Below, piece by piece: positions 45,834-54,530 of a stretch of DNA of 64,000 nt. How positions within the stretch are numbered: position 1 is the stretch's first letter; the number at the start of each line of letters is the position of its first letter. Source of the DNA: Synechocystis sp. PCC 6714 (GTDB lineage: Bacteria; Cyanobacteriota; Cyanobacteriia; Cyanobacteriales; Microcystaceae); the NCBI RefSeq assembly GCF_000478825.2, contig NZ_CP007542.1, positions 2,790,001 to 2,854,000 of the forward strand, in the 5' to 3' direction. The position numbers and the translations under genes were made by a program. The notes below the pieces were generated by a model. That model had not been told where the DNA came from, made no database searches, and saw only the letters and a program-made list of their open reading frames with translations.

Positions 45834-46222
45834 ATTACCGCATCCAGCCCTAGCCCTGAAGTGAACTTTTGGCCAAACTTGGCCAACGGTGATCGTCATC
45901 CCTTCCAATTATCCAGACTTATCATTTACTTAAGCAAATGGTTGTTGATCTGGGATTTTATTTAACCTATGATATGGTGTAACGAATAACACTGTTTCTA
46001 TGCTTCCGGCTTTTACCATAGTCGAATGGCAATGGTTTTGCCCTCCTTAGGCGTAGATAAAATAAATCATTTAAACCGGTACTGTAATTGCATTGGCTTT
46101 TCCCCGTCTAGGTTTTAAGCCGTGCCCATCCCCCAGAACTGAGAAAGCTTAGCCTTTTTTTGATGGCTGGAGCATTTGGCGAAGCAAATTAAAACCTTAT
46201 TAACAAATTTCCCACAACCCCC
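45834..46222 (+). promoter_or_regulatory. Upstream region of the ndhF3 operon
   Basis: These 389 bases hold no gene. At 45924-45939 lies ATTTACTTAAGCAAAT, a palindrome with a single mismatched pair, of the spacing seen in LysR-regulator boxes. The low-CO2 NDH-1 operon is known to be controlled by the LysR protein NdhR/CcmR in Synechocystis, so this is a candidate operator. AT-rich hexamers downstream (near 45968-45980, TATGATATGG) may be part of the promoter. Confidence 0.4.
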
Positions 46223-48070
46223 ATGTTAGAAAGTTTGAGTCAAATCATCTGGTTAGTGCCTTGCTACGCTCTTTTGGGGGCAATGTTGGCAGTCCCTTGG
46301 TCACCGGGCTTAACTCGACAAACGGGGCCGAGGCCAGCGGGCTACATCAGCATTTTAATGACTTTCATTGCATTGGTGCATAGTCTGCTGGTGCTTAGTT
46401 ATATTTGGCAGCACCCCGCCATCGACCTTTCTTTTCCTTGGTTACAGGCCGCCGACTTAAAAATTGACCTCGACTTAAAAATATCCACCGTTAACATTGC
46501 TGCCTTGGTGTTGATTACTGGTCTTAATTTGGCGGCACAAATTTATGCCGTGGGTTATTTGGAAAGGGATTGGGGCTGGGCCAGATTTTTCTCTTTAATG
46601 GCTCTATTTGAAGCTGGTTTATGCACATTAGTTTTGTGCAATTCACTATTTTTCAGCTACGTTGTTCTGGAAATATTGACCCTGGGAACCTATCTTTTAA
46701 TTGGCTATTGGTTTAATCAATCCCTGGTGGTAACAGGGGCAAGGGATGCTTTCCTCACTAAACGGGTAGGAGATTTAGTTTTATTGATGGGGGTAGTAGC
46801 TTTACTTCCTTTAGCTGGTAGTTGGAATTACGATGACCTGGCCCAATGGGCTGCCACCACGGATTTAAATTCCACTGCCGCCACGCTACTTTGTCTAGCT
46901 TTAATTGCTGGGCCTTTGGGCAAATGTGCTCAATTTCCTTTGCATCTTTGGTTAGATGAAGCGATGGAAGGACCCATTCCCGCTACCATTTTGCGAAATA
47001 CCTTAGTGGTATCGACGGGGGCTTGGGTGTTGGTAAAGGTGCAACCAATTCTTGCTCTTTCCCCGGTTGCTCTAACTGTGATGGTGGTTGTGGGTTCCCT
47101 AACGGCGATCGGTGCCTCTTTGATCGCCATTGCCCAGATTGATATTAAACGTTTCCTTTCCTATGTTGTTAGTGCATACATGGGTTTGGTGTTTATCGCT
47201 GTGGGCACCGGTCAAGGAGAAATTGCTCTACAACTAATTTTGACTTATACCTTTGCCATGGCAATTCTGGTCATGTGTGTTGGGGGAATTATTCTTAACA
47301 ATGTTACCCAGGATTTAACTCAATATGGTGGTCTTTGGAGTCGTCGTCCAATTTCTGGTTTAAGTTATCTGGTCGGTATTGTTTCCCTCATTGCTCTACC
47401 TCCTTTTGGTACTTTCTGGGCTTGGTTAAAACTAACGGAAAATTTGGCAGTTAAATCTCCTTTGTTAGTGGGGGTACTGCTACTGGTTAACCTACTCACG
47501 GCTTTTAATGTAACCCGTGGATTTTGTTTGATTTTCTTTGGTGAAGTTAAACCCATGACCCGGCGATCGCCGGAAGGATTGTGGGCGCTGGTGTTGCCCA
47601 TGGTGATCACAGTGGGTTTTGCGTTGCATATGTCTTTAATCCTGAAGCAAGCCAATTTATTACCCAATTTTGCTGATATCAATTGGAACTTAAGCTTAGT
47701 ATTGATTATGTCTAGCCTGATTGGTATAGGTAGTTCGGCTTTTGTCTATCTCAACCCCACAATAGCTAAGCCGGTTCGTTTGCCGTTTTCCCCAGTGCAA
47801 AACTTCTTTGCCTATGACCTGTACACAGACAAATTCTATAAGATCACAATTGTAGCCATAATCGATTCAATTTCCCGCCTGATCAACTGGTTTGATAAGA
47901 CCGTGGTGGATGGAGTGATCAATTTAATTGGTATTGCGACAATCTTCAGTGGTCAAAGTCTTAAATATAATGTCTCGGGGCAAACACAGTTTTATGTTCT
48001 TTCCATTGTTTTAGGTTTGACCTTAATTGGGGCTTTACTCAGCTACTCCCTGCTTGGTCAGGCCTTTTAA
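46223..48070 (+). CDS. ndhF3: NAD(P)H-plastoquinone oxidoreductase subunit F3 (low-CO2 NDH-1)
   Basis: A 615-residue NdhF/NuoL-type membrane subunit: FLTKRVGDLVLLMGVVAL, GPLGKCAQFPLHLWLDEAME, GPIPATILRNTLVVSTGAW and the Lys-containing IAQIDIKRFLSYVVSAYMG are the conserved proton-pumping subunit blocks. It is followed by ndhD3, cupA and a fasciclin gene, the order of the inducible CO2-uptake complex NDH-1MS (NDH-1_3). This complex hydrates CO2 to bicarbonate on the cytoplasmic side of the thylakoid. ATG at 46223; gap to ndhD3 123 bases. Confidence 0.95.
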   Translation: MLESLSQIIWLVPCYALLGAMLAVPWSPGLTRQTGPRPAGYISILMTFIALVHSLLVLSYIWQHPAIDLSFPWLQAADLKIDLDLKISTVNIAALVLITGLNLAAQIYAVGYLERDWGWARFFSLMALFEAGLCTLVLCNSLFFSYVVLEILTLGTYLLIGYWFNQSLVVTGARDAFLTKRVGDLVLLMGVVALLPLAGSWNYDDLAQWAATTDLNSTAATLLCLALIAGPLGKCAQFPLHLWLDEAMEGPIPATILRNTLVVSTGAWVLVKVQPILALSPVALTVMVVVGSLTAIGASLIAIAQIDIKRFLSYVVSAYMGLVFIAVGTGQGEIALQLILTYTFAMAILVMCVGGIILNNVTQDLTQYGGLWSRRPISGLSYLVGIVSLIALPPFGTFWAWLKLTENLAVKSPLLVGVLLLVNLLTAFNVTRGFCLIFFGEVKPMTRRSPEGLWALVLPMVITVGFALHMSLILKQANLLPNFADINWNLSLVLIMSSLIGIGSSAFVYLNPTIAKPVRLPFSPVQNFFAYDLYTDKFYKITIVAIIDSISRLINWFDKTVVDGVINLIGIATIFSGQSLKYNVSGQTQFYVLSIVLGLTLIGALLSYSLLGQAF

Positions 48071-48193
48071 GCCTAGATATGGCAATGGATAAGTAAATAT
48101 AAGCTTTGACCTAAACCTTCACAATGACTAAAATTTTGCTTTCTTGTCTCAGATTTTAAATCCCCGAACCCATTTCATTCCCCCTCTTTTACT

Positions 48194-49711
48194 ATGCTTA
48201 GCCTGCTGTTGATACTGCCAGTTATTGGAGCTTTAGTTATTGGCTTTTTTCCGGGTAATATACAAGCCAAACAGCTGCGACAAATTACTGAACTGTTTGC
48301 TGTTTTGACCCTTGTTTGGTCATTACTAATACTGTTTAAATTTGACATAAATAATTCCCAGTTGCAATTCCAAGAATATCTTCCCTGGATTCCCCAACTT
48401 GGTTTGAACTATAGCCTTGGAGTTGATGGACTGTCCCTACCTCTGGTTATCCTCAACAGTTTATTAACTGGAGTTGCTATCTACAGCATTGGGCCAAATA
48501 TAGATAGATCAAGACTTTACTATGCTCTCATTCTGCTGATTAACGCTGGCATTTCGGGAGCCTTACTATCGCAAAATCTGCTTTTATTTATCATTTTTTA
48601 TGAATTGGAGTTAATTCCTTTCTACCTAATGATTGCCATTTGGGGCGGGGAAAAGCGGGGTTATGCCTCCATGAAGTTTTTACTCTACACTGCCTTTTCC
48701 GGCTTATTGGTTTTAGCGGCTTTTTTGGGCATCAGCTTACTCGGTGGCAGTTATTCCTTCGATTACAATCCCCAAGTTACCCAAACGTTTACCGATTCTG
48801 CCCAAACCATTCTGCTCATTCTAATCTTGCTGGGTTTTGGCATTAAAATTCCCCTTGTTCCCTTACATACTTGGTTACCCGATGCCTACACAGAAGCTTC
48901 CCCTGCCGTTGCCATCTTATTGGGGGGAATTCTGGCTAAATTGGGAGCCTACGGTATTATTCGTTTCGGTTTGCAGCTATTTCCCCAAACCTGGGCCCAA
49001 TTTGCTCCGGTGCTAGCCATCATTGGTACAGTGACAGTGCTTTACGGTGCCCTCTCGGCGATCGCCCAGAAAGACATCAAACGCATGGTGGCCTATAGCT
49101 CCATTGGGCACATGGGTTACATTCTTGTCGCCGCCGCTGCTGGTACTGAATTGAGCGTTCTGGGAGCAGTGGCCCAAATGGTTAGCCATGGTTTAATCCT
49201 TGCCCTACTATTCCATCTAGTCGGCATCGTCGAACGCAAAGCTGGCACCAGAGATCTGAATGTGCTGAATGGCTTAATGAATCCCATACGAGGTTTGCCC
49301 CTCACCAGCGCTCTTCTCATCACCGGGGGCATGGCCAGTGCTGGTATTCCTGGTCTGGTGGGTTTTGCCGCGGAATTTATCGTTTTTCAGGGAAGTTTCA
49401 CTACCTTTCCCATTCCCACCCTACTATGTATTTTGGCCTCGGGTTTGACAGCGGTCTATTTCGTCATTCTTCTAAACCGTACCTGTTTTGGCAAGCTCGA
49501 TAATCAACGGGCGTATTATCCCAAAGTATTGGCTTCGGAAATGTTGCCGGCGTTGGTATTAACAGCCATCATTTTCTTCCTTGGCGTTCAACCCAACTAC
49601 CTAGTACAGTGGACCCAAACCACCACCAACGAAATGATTGCCCAGATCCCCCATAGCAGCCCCGCCGTCGAACAACTAGCCCAGGGAGCTGTTACCTTGC
49701 CACAACCCTAG
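48194..49711 (+). CDS. ndhD3: NAD(P)H-plastoquinone oxidoreductase subunit D3 (low-CO2 NDH-1)
   Basis: A 505-residue NdhD/NuoM-type subunit: FIIFYELELIPFYLMIAIWG with the conserved Glu, GFGIKIPLVPLHTWLPDAYT, EASPAVAILLGGILAKLGAYG, and IAQKDIKRMVAYSSIGHMGY with the pumping Lys. It pairs with NdhF3 and CupA in the inducible high-affinity CO2-uptake form of NDH-1. ATG at 48194. 68 bases to cupA. Confidence 0.95.
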   Translation: MLSLLLILPVIGALVIGFFPGNIQAKQLRQITELFAVLTLVWSLLILFKFDINNSQLQFQEYLPWIPQLGLNYSLGVDGLSLPLVILNSLLTGVAIYSIGPNIDRSRLYYALILLINAGISGALLSQNLLLFIIFYELELIPFYLMIAIWGGEKRGYASMKFLLYTAFSGLLVLAAFLGISLLGGSYSFDYNPQVTQTFTDSAQTILLILILLGFGIKIPLVPLHTWLPDAYTEASPAVAILLGGILAKLGAYGIIRFGLQLFPQTWAQFAPVLAIIGTVTVLYGALSAIAQKDIKRMVAYSSIGHMGYILVAAAAGTELSVLGAVAQMVSHGLILALLFHLVGIVERKAGTRDLNVLNGLMNPIRGLPLTSALLITGGMASAGIPGLVGFAAEFIVFQGSFTTFPIPTLLCILASGLTAVYFVILLNRTCFGKLDNQRAYYPKVLASEMLPALVLTAIIFFLGVQPNYLVQWTQTTTNEMIAQIPHSSPAVEQLAQGAVTLPQP

Positions 49712-49779
49712 CACTGTCACCATTTTTTGCCGAAATTTTCCATTGTATTAGTACAGCTTATTTTTCCGGTGCATCTGAA

Positions 49780-51075
49780 ATGACTACCCTGACCAAAAAC
49801 ACCATTCTGCCCCCCTCCACCCATGCCTTTGCTGACGTTATCCATCGCCTCGAAGCCGGTGGTTCAATGTTGCCAGATACCCCAGAAAACTTGATGCAGA
49901 TTATTGGCATTTACAAAGCCTATGCTGTGCCCATGGACTTTTACTGGCGGGATCTGCTCTACATTGCCGAAAGAGTTTTTCTCAATCCCCTACGTTTCTT
50001 TAAATATTTTCTGCCCCAGGAATATTTAGATTTCCCCAACCACTATGCTGGAGAAACCGCTGATCTGAGAATTTGGCGGGGAGAAGCTTCTGCTCACCCT
50101 GAGTTGCTGGAGTTCATTGAAAAAGGCAATACCACTAAAATGCCTAAATTGTTCCACCACCTCTGGCATGACCGCATCAATATGGAGTTTGCTGAAGCCT
50201 GTATGCAAGCGATGCTCTGGCATGGCCGGGATATGGGAATGGGAAAATTTGATGCCTATTTGGATACGGAAGAATATAAAGCCAATGCCGACAAAGCCAT
50301 TCGTGCCTATTTCAAAGGTAATCCTCCCATGTTGGCTTTGTATAAACTTTTCCCCGATTTGTTTTTAGAACAGGTAAAAGAACTTTCTTATTATTCTAAT
50401 CTAGGTCTTTTTTGGGAAGTAATGGCTCCGGTATTTTTTGAAATGTCGGACATTTATGATGAAGGGGGATTTAAGGGGGTTCCCGATGCCATGAATTTCC
50501 TTGTTAATGGTATTTTTGCCATTGCCGGTCGACCTATTTATCACCATGTATACATTGGTGACGAGTGTTTTGAAATTATTCCTAAATCCAAGGGTTTTAC
50601 TTGGCTTTATGAAGCGGCACTGCCCTATGTGGAAGCGGTCTTTTATCGCACGGCCCCCTTCCGAGGCACTAAGTCCTACAATGCCCAAGCCAAACAGGTG
50701 CCAGAAGAACAAAAAGATTTTCACTACGGTATTTTGTATGCCGATGTTTTTCCTGTGGGCACTGCGGGAATTCCCCCCACGCTGTTAATGGATGATATGT
50801 TGCACTTTTTGCCGCCCTATTTAATCGAGTATTATCAAAAACATTGCCGGGGAGAAGACGATATGTTGGTACAATTAGGCATAACTTTTCAACGGTCAAT
50901 GTATAACGTTACTTCGGCGGTTATCCAAGCTCTACGAACAGCATTGCTATATCCACTGGATGATCCAAACCCAAGACATTTAGCTAAAAATCGTCAATTT
51001 TTTGAGGCGCAAATGGATCGTTTTCTCCGTCCTGAAGCCCGCTTAAAAGATATTCAAACTGATCGTTATCGTTAA
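49780..51075 (+). CDS. cupA: CO2 hydration protein CupA (ChpY)
   Basis: A 431-residue protein of the CupA/CupB (ChpX/ChpY) family, specific to cyanobacterial NDH-1 complexes that convert CO2 to bicarbonate. Typical blocks are YKAYAVPMDFYWRDLLYIAE, LFHHLWHDRINMEFAEACMQ and TAGIPPTLLMDDMLHFLPPY. It binds the NdhF3/NdhD3 end of the complex and probably holds the catalytic metal (several conserved His/Asp/Glu). Association with ndhF3-ndhD3 makes it CupA rather than CupB. ATG at 49780. 61 bases before the fasciclin gene. Confidence 0.93.
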   Translation: MTTLTKNTILPPSTHAFADVIHRLEAGGSMLPDTPENLMQIIGIYKAYAVPMDFYWRDLLYIAERVFLNPLRFFKYFLPQEYLDFPNHYAGETADLRIWRGEASAHPELLEFIEKGNTTKMPKLFHHLWHDRINMEFAEACMQAMLWHGRDMGMGKFDAYLDTEEYKANADKAIRAYFKGNPPMLALYKLFPDLFLEQVKELSYYSNLGLFWEVMAPVFFEMSDIYDEGGFKGVPDAMNFLVNGIFAIAGRPIYHHVYIGDECFEIIPKSKGFTWLYEAALPYVEAVFYRTAPFRGTKSYNAQAKQVPEEQKDFHYGILYADVFPVGTAGIPPTLLMDDMLHFLPPYLIEYYQKHCRGEDDMLVQLGITFQRSMYNVTSAVIQALRTALLYPLDDPNPRHLAKNRQFFEAQMDRFLRPEARLKDIQTDRYR

Positions 51076-51136
51076 AAAGTTTTATAGTTGATTTCAACTG
51101 ATTTGCCAAAAATCCCCAATAAACTTCTCAATCTCC

Positions 51137-51538
51137 ATGCCTAATATTGTTGAAATTGCAGTGGCCAACGATCAATTTTCCACCCTAGTAACGGCGGTCA
51201 CTGCGGCCGGTTTGGTTGACGTACTGCAAAGTCCTGGTCCTTTTACTGTGTTTGCTCCCACCGATGCTGCCTTTGCCAAACTGCCCCCCGGCACCATCAC
51301 TACTTTGGTGCAAAACATTCCCCAATTGGCTCGCATTTTGACTTACCACGTGGTCCCTGGGAAGTTTACCCAAGCCGATTTAAGTCATTTATCAAGCATT
51401 GACTCAGTGGAAGGCTCTCCCATCACCATCGATTGTACAGAGGCGTTTGAAGTAAAAAATGCGACGGTGATTATGGCTGACATTGAAGCGGATAACGGCA
51501 TCATCCACGTGATTGATAATGTAATCCTGATGGGCTGA
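51137..51538 (+). CDS. cupS: Fasciclin-domain protein CupS
   Basis: A 133-residue single FAS1 domain: [59 protein letters not shown] and [20 protein letters not shown] are the classic FAS1 blocks. There is no signal peptide, consistent with CupS as a small subunit of the NDH-1MS complex, encoded last in the ndhF3-ndhD3-cupA operon. ATG at 51137. A GC-rich CCCCAGCTTGGGG hairpin at 51561-51573 lies just past the stop but lacks a following T-run. Confidence 0.92.
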   Translation: MPNIVEIAVANDQFSTLVTAVTAAGLVDVLQSPGPFTVFAPTDAAFAKLPPGTITTLVQNIPQLARILTYHVVPGKFTQADLSHLSSIDSVEGSPITIDCTEAFEVKNATVIMADIEADNGIIHVIDNVILMG

Positions 51539-51662
51539 AACTTTAGCTTTGGCGGGTTAACCCCAGCTTGGGGGGAAAATAACCGAGCTTCCAACTGCGG
51601 AGCCAATGGACTAGGATGGAAAATAGTAATCCCAACGGTGATGCTGTTGGTAGGAGCCGTCT

Positions 51663-52046
51663 GTGAACAATTTTTCCCCCAAATTTGTTACCGTCAACCA
51701 GTCGGGATTGGGCTGTGGACTTACCCTTTTGGCCGTGGCCCTGCTTCTCAGTGCCGTTGGTCTGAAATGGGTTGTTAACGGTATCGCCCTATTGATTTTG
51801 CTCCTATTTCTGGCTCCGACGGTGGGCTTTTTGGTTTTCCGCTGGTGGATAAAAAGTAAACTGGTGGAGGGAGACTGTCCGGTGTGCCAGTACCATTTCA
51901 CCGGTTTTGATGCCCAGCAATGTCGATGCCCTAGTTGTGGGGAAGTGCTGGAGGTGGGCAATGGTCAATTCACTCGTCCCACTCCCCCAGGTACCATTGA
52001 TGTGGAAGCAGTAGATGTATCGACCAAAGCCCTGGATGAGTCTTGA
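51663..52046 (+). CDS. Small membrane protein with a zinc-ribbon-like motif
   Basis: A 127-residue protein starting at GTG (51663), preceded by TAGGAG. Two hydrophobic spans (CGLTLLAVALLLSAVGL and VVNGIALLILLLFLAPTVGF) are followed by WWIKSKLVEGDCPVCQYHF and CRCPSCGEVLEV, four cysteines in two CPxC pairs forming a probable zinc ribbon on the cytoplasmic side. An acidic tail follows. The family looks cyanobacterial and I know no function. It sits between cupS and the convergent phaC gene. Confidence 0.7.
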   Translation: MNNFSPKFVTVNQSGLGCGLTLLAVALLLSAVGLKWVVNGIALLILLLFLAPTVGFLVFRWWIKSKLVEGDCPVCQYHFTGFDAQQCRCPSCGEVLEVGNGQFTRPTPPGTIDVEAVDVSTKALDES

Positions 52047-52095
52047 TGATTGACTGCTAACTAATTATATTTTCAGTAATTCTGAACCAAGCTTT

Positions 52096-53232
52096 TCACT
52101 GTCTTTCTTGGAGCCAATGGACGATCGCCGGGGGCAGATCCCTCTGCACCTTGCCACTAACATACATACCAATGTGTCCCACCGGAAAGGATTGCACAGT
52201 GTAGTCACTGTTTTCCGGCAAATAGTCCCCCAGGGCGAGGGAAGAAGCCGGGGCCACTAGGTGATCCTTTTCTGCATATAGGTTCAAAATGGGCATGGTC
52301 AAATTATGCAAATCCACCCGGCGATCGCCAATCATTACTTCCCCTTTGATCAGCTTATTTTGTTGATAAAAATCCTTGAGAAATTGACGGTAGGTTTCTC
52401 CCGCTTGGTCAGGACTGTCAAAAATCCATTTTTCCATGCGTAAAAAGTTTAATAGTTTCGCTTCATCCTCCATAATATCCGGCACATCAAGATATTTCTG
52501 ATAGCCTAATTGGAGGGGTTTAAGCATGAGAAATTCTAGGTTAAGGTAATCTCCCGGAATGTTGCCCATGGCATCTACCATTAGGTCAATGTCCACTGCT
52601 TCAGCTCCCAAAGTACAGCCGCCCCTGGCATTTAATAAAGTGCTTGGCTGTTCAAAGTCCACCGGAGCCACCATCACCACCAAATTTTTAACTTTCTCAG
52701 GAAAAAGGGAGGCATAGCACAGACTAAATGTGCCCCCCTGACAAACCCCTAACAACGTAATTTTTTCTTGCTGAGAGCGTTGACAAATAACATCCACACA
52801 GGTGTTCAAATATCCAGATAAATAATCTTCTAGGGTTAACCAACGATCGCCCCGGGAAGGATAGCCCCAATCGATTAAATACACGTCCAAACCCAGTTTA
52901 AGTAGGTTAGCTACCAGGGATCGTCCTTCCTGCAAGTCCACCATGTAGGGACGGTTAACCAGAGCATAAACGATTAATACAGGAATGGGCAGAGGACTTT
53001 CCACCACTGGTTGAAAACGGTAAAGAACCATTTTGTCTTCTTGGTAAACCGCTTCTTTGGGGGTAAAACCCACCTGAATATCTTCTTCGTTCAAACCTTG
53101 TAAATGTTCTAAACCGGAGAGAATTTTTTCTGTGAAACTGAGTGTTTCATGGAGATTTTCCTCTAATCCCATCTGAGCAAGAAAAGGCAACATAATTTTT
53201 AACCAATGAACGATAAAAAATAGTAAAAACAT
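52096..53232 (-). CDS. phaC: PHA synthase class III, catalytic subunit PhaC
   Basis: A 378-residue alpha/beta-hydrolase-type PHA synthase. The active-site lipase-like box is LLGVCQGGTFSLCY, with Cys as nucleophile; the catalytic Asp lies in LNLYAEKDHLVAP and the His in FPVGHIGMYVSG. Class III enzymes need PhaE, encoded directly upstream (93-base gap). Together they polymerise 3-hydroxybutyryl-CoA to polyhydroxybutyrate storage granules. ATG at 53232. phaA and phaB are not in the window. Confidence 0.96.
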   Translation of the reverse strand: MFLLFFIVHWLKIMLPFLAQMGLEENLHETLSFTEKILSGLEHLQGLNEEDIQVGFTPKEAVYQEDKMVLYRFQPVVESPLPIPVLIVYALVNRPYMVDLQEGRSLVANLLKLGLDVYLIDWGYPSRGDRWLTLEDYLSGYLNTCVDVICQRSQQEKITLLGVCQGGTFSLCYASLFPEKVKNLVVMVAPVDFEQPSTLLNARGGCTLGAEAVDIDLMVDAMGNIPGDYLNLEFLMLKPLQLGYQKYLDVPDIMEDEAKLLNFLRMEKWIFDSPDQAGETYRQFLKDFYQQNKLIKGEVMIGDRRVDLHNLTMPILNLYAEKDHLVAPASSLALGDYLPENSDYTVQSFPVGHIGMYVSGKVQRDLPPAIVHWLQERQ

Positions 53233-53325
53233 TGATGGTTAATTAACTACCCATCGGCGCCGAACAAAAATGTCCAGAACGCAAAAGCTTGAAGTATGGT
53301 GCGACTCAGTTAAGCTGAGTAATTT

Positions 53326-54312
53326 TCAACCTGGATTTGTTTCCGTTTCCCCTAAACGCTTTTTCAAACTTTTAACTTCTTTACGCAGTTGGTAAATAGT
53401 TTGGTGAATCTCGTCCACCTCGGAACGGGTCGGTAAATTAAACGTTTTTAACCAAGCTTCGAGGATGCTCTGCTGTTGGATGCGATAACGGTTCAGGGCA
53501 TTAATAAATTTGCCCCGTATTTTGAGATTTTTTTCCTCACAAAAAGCTGCTTCAAAAACCTGATCAGCGGCGATCGCCCACCGTTGCTGGAATTCTTTCC
53601 AGGTTTTAACGGGTTTATCTTCCTTGGCCTGGGCCAATAAATCCTCCATCAGCGCAGCAAAACCTCGGTATTGAATATCCGCTTCCAGCAACTGATAGTC
53701 CGCCATGGCCTGGGATAACTTAACCCAATCATCAAAAGCCCCCAATAATTTGCCATTCATTTCCCGACTGGGGCCCAACAACGGCGATCGCATAAAACTG
53801 CCCAAATTTTTGCTGTAGAGGGCGTCACCATAAAGATTATTCAAATCCAACCAGGCATAAACATCCCCAGTGGGCAATTTACCCAGGGGAGCTATACTAC
53901 TTTGCCAGGTGGAGAGCCACAGTTGAGAAAACTTTTGTACCTCTTTAAGGTAGTATTGCCATAAACCATCCAGGTCCCCCTGCAAAGTTTGGGTTCCACT
54001 GGCATATTGCTGAATTTGGGTTTGCAACTGTTCTAGATAGCCCTGGAGATCTGCTTGCCCGGAACCATTGGCGGTCAGCTTAGGCCAAATACTCTGCCAG
54101 GCTTGGAAGGAAAGCTTTAGCATTTCCCCATAGAATTGCTGAGACTGCTGGAACTGTTGGGGTAAGGACTCAAAGGTCTGATTTGGACTAGCCATTGCCC
54201 CCCCCTGAGCCATAAGGTCAAACCAATTTTTCCAAGCCTGACTGCTGGACTCTAACCAAAATTGACTAAAGGGAGTCATAAGTTCTGTCCAGGTTTTACT
54301 TGTTGATTCCAT
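53326..54312 (-). CDS. phaE: PHA synthase class III, subunit PhaE
   Basis: About 328 residues from the ATG at 54312 (MESTSKTWTEL); a TTG two codons earlier is in frame. It is helical and rich in Gln/Trp (WLESSSQAWKNWFDLMAQGG, SFQAWQSIWPKL), with the C-terminal coiled coil IYQLRKEVKSLKKRL characteristic of PhaE. It activates PhaC and helps organise the granule surface. The sequence resembles the PCC 6803 protein as remembered, but with many substitutions, so the strain is a close relative rather than that strain. Confidence 0.93.
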   Translation of the reverse strand: MESTSKTWTELMTPFSQFWLESSSQAWKNWFDLMAQGGAMASPNQTFESLPQQFQQSQQFYGEMLKLSFQAWQSIWPKLTANGSGQADLQGYLEQLQTQIQQYASGTQTLQGDLDGLWQYYLKEVQKFSQLWLSTWQSSIAPLGKLPTGDVYAWLDLNNLYGDALYSKNLGSFMRSPLLGPSREMNGKLLGAFDDWVKLSQAMADYQLLEADIQYRGFAALMEDLLAQAKEDKPVKTWKEFQQRWAIAADQVFEAAFCEEKNLKIRGKFINALNRYRIQQQSILEAWLKTFNLPTRSEVDEIHQTIYQLRKEVKSLKKRLGETETNPG

Positions 54313-54530
54313 GGTCAAAATCCACCTTACTACTGGCCGCTACCTGAATTATGGCTTAGCTTTTTGAGGTGGTAACCATATGGCCTAGAAAGTTTGTCAT
54401 AGCTAGCAGAAATTAAGTCATTTGCTTGTAAACCAGGATCAACAGGCGATAAAACAGGACGTTAAGCTGTACCAAAGGTAAGCTATAGGTAATGGGCTCA
54501 CATTAAGGGTCATAAGTTTATAGGTCAATT

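Noticed and set aside
51561-51573. Intrinsic terminator at CCCCAGCTTGGGG after cupS
   Set aside because: No run of T follows on either strand, so a standard terminator is not supported.
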